From the NCBI GenBank assembly GCA_009995225.1, contig JAACPW010000010.1, positions 62,001 through 126,000 of the forward strand: DNA of 64,000 bases. The letters are read 5' to 3'. This document shows, one piece after another, positions 59,392 through 64,000 of the stretch. This DNA comes from Sphingomonadales bacterium. GTDB lineage: Bacteria > Pseudomonadota > Alphaproteobacteria > Sphingomonadales > Sphingomonadaceae. The first letter of the stretch is position 1; the number at the start of each line of letters is the position of its first letter. A model generated the notes under the pieces. The model had not been told where the DNA came from. It did no database searches and was given only the letters and a program-made list of their open reading frames with translations. The translations under genes were made by a program, and so were the position numbers.

Positions 59392-59721
59392 TCAATTGCG
59401 CGTCATACGCGTTGGAGGCACTGCTTGGCGTCATGCTTCGGGCAACAGGGCCGGTGATCATTTCCGGCCTGCATCCCCTCGATCAGCTTGCTTGCGCCTT
59501 TGCATGGCTGCGGCGCGGAGAGGCGCAGGCACTTGAGGGGGATTACCCGGCAGAGATCGCTCCGCATCCCACCGATCTCGACGCCGTTTAAGCCCAATGC
59601 GAGACATTCACCTGAGAAAACGCACGTGTTCGAACGACGATGGGCTTTTCTGGCTTTACCCCACCTTTCATGGCGATCAAGAACGTCGGACCCGCCCGGC
59701 GGCGTAAGCCAGCAGCGCGCC
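59392..59721. other. Region without a recognisable gene
   Basis: A plus-strand frame with no clear start runs from about 59350 to the stop at 59591 (reads ...VIISGLHPLDQLACAFAWLRRG...), but I cannot match it to a family. Only this frame and scattered short ORFs are present; none has a ribosome site. Probably scar sequence next to the CzcC remnant. Confidence 0.35.
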
Positions 59722-60504
59722 CTACCCCATCGCGTCGAGCACGTCCTCAAGCCGCGCCGGATCGCCCAGTGCGATCACGGTGCCATCGGACCCGGCATCG
59801 AGCGGATTGCCCTGCCAGTCCGCCATGATCCCGCCCGCGCCTTCGACCACCGGCACCAGCGCGGCGTAATCATACAGTTTCAGTCCCGCCTCGATCACCA
59901 CATCGACATGGCCGGACGCAACAAGCCCGTAATTGTAGCAATCGCCGCCGTAGATGATCTTCTTTTCGGCCACCTGCTTGGCAACGGCCATGAAGGCGTC
60001 AGCTTCTTCATTGGTGAACAGGTGCGGACTGGTGGTGGCGAGCACCGCGTCGCCGAATTCCTTCAGCGGCCGGCAAGTGGCGGGCTTACCGTTGAACAGC
60101 GTCGGCTGACCGATGCGGCCCACCCAGCGCTCACCCGCAATCGGCTGGTCGATGATGCCCAGCACCGGCCAGCCATCCTGAAGCAAGGCGATCAGCGTGC
60201 CGAAGATCGGGCGACCGGCGATGAAGCTGGTGGTGCCGTCAATCGGATCGAGCACCCATTGGCGGCCTGCGCCTTCGTTGCGGGTGCCATATTCCTCGCC
60301 GATTATGCCGTCGGCGGAAAACTCGGCCTCAATCAGCCGGCGCATCGCGGCTTCGGCGGCGCGGTCGGCTTCGGTGACGAAGCTGCGGTCGGCCTTCTTC
60401 TCCTCGCTCCACTGGCTGCGGAACAGGGGGCGGATGGCGGCGCCGGCCACATCGGCAAGACGCAGGGCGAGGGCGAGATCCCGGTCATTTCTGGTGTCGG
60501 TCAT
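59722..60504 (-). CDS. hisN: Histidinol-phosphatase (inositol monophosphatase family)
   Basis: 260 aa. IMPase-type motifs: GEEYGTRNEGAG, the metal site WVLDPIDGTTSFIAGRPIFG, and AGLKLYDYAALVPVVEGAGG. This sequence class belongs to the HisN histidinol-phosphatase group of alphaproteobacteria, which dephosphorylate L-histidinol phosphate. inositol monophosphatase is a close alternative. Overlaps the downstream-coded small gene (60501-60848) by 4 bases. Confidence 0.85.
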   Translation of the reverse strand: MTDTRNDRDLALALRLADVAGAAIRPLFRSQWSEEKKADRSFVTEADRAAEAAMRRLIEAEFSADGIIGEEYGTRNEGAGRQWVLDPIDGTTSFIAGRPIFGTLIALLQDGWPVLGIIDQPIAGERWVGRIGQPTLFNGKPATCRPLKEFGDAVLATTSPHLFTNEEADAFMAVAKQVAEKKIIYGGDCYNYGLVASGHVDVVIEAGLKLYDYAALVPVVEGAGGIMADWQGNPLDAGSDGTVIALGDPARLEDVLDAMG

Positions 60505-60847
60505 GGGGCTTTCCAATAATCGAAGGCTTCGGCCTGTCGAGCCTCGGTATAGGCCCGCGCCTCCGGCCCCTCCCATTCCAGCGGCAGGTCATCGTAAACC
60601 TGTGTGCGGGCGACGAACCAGCCCTGTCCGGGCAGGCCGTCCGACTGGCGCACCACCAGCACCGCAAGGCCCGGCTCCCCGCAAGCGCGCCCATCCTCGT
60701 CGATATGGTCGAGCACCTTGCACAATTGCCGCATCAGCGGACGGGTGAAGCCGTGGCCGAGGATATTGAGCAGCGCGCCGTAAGTGAAGGTCTGCCGCGC
60801 GCGGGCCGCTTCGATCAGCAGGCCGCAAACTTCGGCAGGGTCAAACA

Positions 60848-60848
<1 letters not shown>
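60501..60848 (-). CDS. Conserved small protein of unknown function between prs and hisN
   Basis: 115 aa from ATG 60848 (TTG 60851 possible). MFDPAEVCGLLIEAARARQTFTYGALLNILGHGFTRPLMRQLCKVLDHIDEDGRACGEPGLAVLVVRQSDGLPGQGWFVARTQ has an N-terminal winged-helix-like appearance. I do not know the family. Position between prs and hisN, with overlaps at both ends, suggests a role tied to PRPP or histidine metabolism, but this is only proximity. Confidence 0.7.
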
Positions 60849-61783
<935 letters not shown>

Positions 61784-61891
61784 GATGCGCGAATCCCCGC
61801 AGAAGCCGTGATGCCCCCGCCTAGCGCCGCGTCATGGAATTGCAACGCAGGGCGGCGGCGTTCTTGTCAGCAAATGAAGATAGACGATCCG

Positions 61892-63250
61892 CTACTCGAT
61901 CGGTCGGCGCGTATCGAGCAGGTCTTTCTCGCCAGCGCCGCGTTCTTCGCTGACCAGCTGTTCGATGGTACGATCCCGCGCAGCGTGCTCATCATCGATT
62001 GGCGGCGCGGCGGGCGTCGGTTTTTCAGGGCGCACACGCTTCGCGTTCCCTGCCTTGGGCAGCTTGGCGAAATCCTCGACCCGGATGCGATAGATCGGCT
62101 CGGGCAGTTCGTACCCCGCTTCCTCCAGCGCCGATTTTGCCGCCTGAATGGCAAGGCTGCGGCCTTTCATGTAATCGGTCTCTTGCTGATCGACCCAGGC
62201 GAAGAACCGCAGCACGATGCTGGAATCGCCCACGGCCTGGATGATCGCGTGGCTGCGCGGCTCATCGAGCACAAAGGGCAGTGCTCGCATCGCGTCGAGA
62301 CCGACACGCATCGCGGCCAGTGGATCGTCTGCTGAATCCACTCCGAGATCAAATTCAAAGCGGCGCTGCGGATTGCGCGTGAAATTGAGGATGTTGGCCT
62401 TGAACACGGTCGCATTGGGAATGCGCAGGTGGTTGCCATCCAACGTCATCAGCACAGTGGCACGTGAGGTGAGGCGAATCACGTGGCCCTCCAGCGTGTC
62501 GATAATGACATGGTCATTGGCCCGGAACGGCTGCCGCAGACTGAGCATCAGGCTGGAGACATAATTGTCGACCGTATCACGCACCGCAAAGCCCAGCGCG
62601 ATGCCGATGATCCCGGCACTGCCGAGCACCAGACCAAGCAGCGCGGTCGCATCCAAGATTTGCAGCGCGATGATCAGCCCGGCGATAATCGCCACCACCT
62701 TGATGGCGCCCATTACCAATTCGGCCAAAAATGCGTTGGGCGTGACCCACACCCAAAGGCGCCGCTGGGCGGCAAGCACGTAACCCGCCGCCGCGATCAG
62801 CAAGGCCGCCAGCACCGCTACGCCAAACAGCGGCAAGCCCCGGATCAACCCGCGAAAATCGTCATTGAGCGAGGACAGGGCGGGCGAAAGGTTGCTGTCC
62901 ACCTCCAGCGATCGTTCAATGCCATTCTCTACCGTGACCACACCGGCGATGCGTTGAGCAATAGCGAGGGCCTGCTCCCGGTCAGCCTGATTGATCACTG
63001 TACCGGAAAGCCGGACGACGCCGGACTGAACCGCCACCTCGACCCCGGCCAGACCGTCAATTTTTGAATAGATCTGCCGAAGCCCGGCTTCGGTGGCGCG
63101 GTCCGATTGGTCGGTCAGGGACGCAATATCGATGGTTCCGGCTTCCGGCGCATCAGCGGCATCGGCGGCGGTCCCGGTGGGATCGGTCAGTGTCTGCGCG
63201 TGGGCCGTGCTGGCAGGGAAGACAGACAGCCCGGCCAAGGACAGGGCCAA
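61892..63250 (-). CDS. BON-domain MscS-type mechanosensitive channel
   Basis: About 452 aa from TTG 63250. A signal peptide (residues to TAHAQ) precedes a BON domain (QIYSKIDGLAGVEVAVQSGVVRLSGTVINQADREQALAIAQRIAGVVTVENGI), three to four membrane spans (VAVLAALLIAAAGYVLAAQR; VVAIIAGLIIALQIL; LVLGSAGIIGIALGFAVRDTVDNY with the MscS TM3-like AVRDTV), then the beta domain (DHVIIDTLEGHVIRLTSRATVLMTLDGNHLRIPNATVF) and alpha-beta tail. No ATG lies upstream in frame: the leader continues to a stop at 63313 without a canonical start; an ATC at 63298 follows an AAGGGG ribosome site. The true start is therefore uncertain. Confidence 0.85.
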   Translation of the reverse strand: MALSLAGLSVFPASTAHAQTLTDPTGTAADAADAPEAGTIDIASLTDQSDRATEAGLRQIYSKIDGLAGVEVAVQSGVVRLSGTVINQADREQALAIAQRIAGVVTVENGIERSLEVDSNLSPALSSLNDDFRGLIRGLPLFGVAVLAALLIAAAGYVLAAQRRLWVWVTPNAFLAELVMGAIKVVAIIAGLIIALQILDATALLGLVLGSAGIIGIALGFAVRDTVDNYVSSLMLSLRQPFRANDHVIIDTLEGHVIRLTSRATVLMTLDGNHLRIPNATVFKANILNFTRNPQRRFEFDLGVDSADDPLAAMRVGLDAMRALPFVLDEPRSHAIIQAVGDSSIVLRFFAWVDQQETDYMKGRSLAIQAAKSALEEAGYELPEPIYRIRVEDFAKLPKAGNAKRVRPEKPTPAAPPIDDEHAARDRTIEQLVSEERGAGEKDLLDTRRPIE

Positions 63251-63413
63251 AGACAGGGACGCCCAAAGAGCGAACAGGAATGTGCGACGGAAACTGATTG
63301 CATTACCCCTTCATTCACGCGCCCGACCGGCATTGACGGTCATGGCGCGAGGATGGGTTAAAGAGCAACAGGCGCAACAAGTTCCCAGCCGCACAGCGAG
63401 CGTAACCGTAGCC

Positions 63414-64000
63414 CTAGGCTTCGAGTTCGATGTCCCAGTACAGCCAGTCGCGCCACGTTTCATGCAGATAATTGGGCGGGAACAGCTTGCCGTGCTGTTG
63501 CAACTGCCAGCTCGTCGGGCGAATCGGTGCCTGATATACGGGCATTGCGGCCTGTTTGGGCGTGCGTCCGCCCTTCTTCATGTTGCACGGCGCGCAGGCA
63601 GTAATGATGTTCTCCCACGTGGTACGACCACCCAGTCGGCGCGGGGTGACGTGGTCGAAGGTCAAATGCTCCATGCTGCCACAATACTGGCACTGGAAGC
63701 GGTCGCGCAAAAACACGTTGAAGCGGGTAAATGCGGGAAATTCGCTGTGCTTCACATATTGCCTGAGCGCGATAACACTCGGAATTTTCATGTCAAAATT
63801 GGGCGAATGGACTTCGCGATCATAGCTCGCCACGATGTCCACCCGGTCCAGAAACACCGCCTTGATCGCGGTCTGCCACGGCCACAGGCTCAGCGGGTAA
63901 TAGGACAAAGGGGTGTAATCGGCGTTGAGCACCAGCGCCGGGCAGGCAGACAGGTTGCGCGTGGGATCTTCATCGATCCCGCGGAAACGGGCTGCTCTTT
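63414..64000 (-). CDS. HNH endonuclease, 5' end beyond the window
   Basis: The frame runs to the window edge with no internal ATG; GTG 63932 is the earliest conventional alternative, but upstream residues (IDEDPTRNLSACPALVLNADYTPLSYYPLSLWPWQ) look like the normal N-terminus of this family, so the start is probably outside. HNH core: CQYCGSMEHLTFDHVTPRRLGGRTTWENIITACAPCNMKKGGRT, with paired CxxC zinc ligands and catalytic His. An alphaproteobacterial HNH family of unknown biological role; not linked to a restriction system here. Confidence 0.88.
   Translation of the reverse strand, partial: RAARFRGIDEDPTRNLSACPALVLNADYTPLSYYPLSLWPWQTAIKAVFLDRVDIVASYDREVHSPNFDMKIPSVIALRQYVKHSEFPAFTRFNVFLRDRFQCQYCGSMEHLTFDHVTPRRLGGRTTWENIITACAPCNMKKGGRTPKQAAMPVYQAPIRPTSWQLQQHGKLFPPNYLHETWRDWLYWDIELEA

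Noticed and set aside
59392-59591. Short plus-strand coding region
   Set aside because: Open frame without a start codon in context, no ribosome site and no family I recognise; kept only as part of the gene-free region.

Overview
The window reads as one continuous stretch of a high-GC chromosome from an alphaproteobacterium, most likely order Sphingomonadales and probably close to Erythrobacteraceae. Supporting features are a sphingolipid-type serine palmitoyltransferase beside its own acyl carrier protein, a DivK-type response regulator, a DksA without zinc-finger cysteines, and a complete alphaproteobacterial gene transfer agent (GTA) structural cluster. The genus is inferred from gene content and was not tested.

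Layout. 0-9 kb: threonine aldolase, a small GNAT, two bacterial PH-domain membrane proteins, an ATP-grasp glycan-type enzyme overlapping mobA, and a fatty-acid oxidation trio (two acyl-CoA dehydrogenases and a dienoyl-CoA-reductase-like SDR). 8.7-13.8 kb: kynureninase/tryptophan dioxygenase pair, DUF4112, an orphan family-5 binding protein, PilZ and DksA. 14-18 kb: a tightly overlapped minus-strand group (FemAB-like, GDPD, RidA, HAD, DUF3572), then divK and a DUF5706/Pycsar-effector-like membrane protein. 18.7-20.2 kb: acp-spt, the first step of sphingolipid synthesis.

20.3-34.2 kb holds the GTA: TerS, TerL, portal, DUF6127, protease, capsid, adaptor, a tiny ORF in the stopper position, tail terminator, tube protein, two chaperones, tape measure, a fused distal-tail protein, hub, NlpC/P60 peptidase, a short gp15-like protein and a DUF2793 protein. 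No integrase, repressor, replication or lysis gene and no att site is visible, so this is a domesticated particle cluster rather than a prophage. Its odd points are the 773-aa gp12 fusion with an internal start for a normal-size gp12, terminator-like hairpins on both sides of the capsid gene, and no room for a normal gp7.

34.4-64 kb is housekeeping: an OmpA with 25 consecutive prolines, an MFS transporter, queC, hslO-argF-argD, a double cold-shock-domain protein, a membrane-oxygenase group, glnK-amtB behind a textbook sigma-54 promoter, prfC, pheST, rpmI-rplT, a dicarboxylate-type symporter, cytochrome b561, a VIT-family protein, hisN, prs, a BON-MscS channel and an HNH nuclease cut by the window edge. 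The only stretch over 300 bases without an intact gene is 58975-59721, which holds a decayed CzcC/TolC-type efflux fragment. I see no tRNA, rRNA, CRISPR array or insertion sequence.
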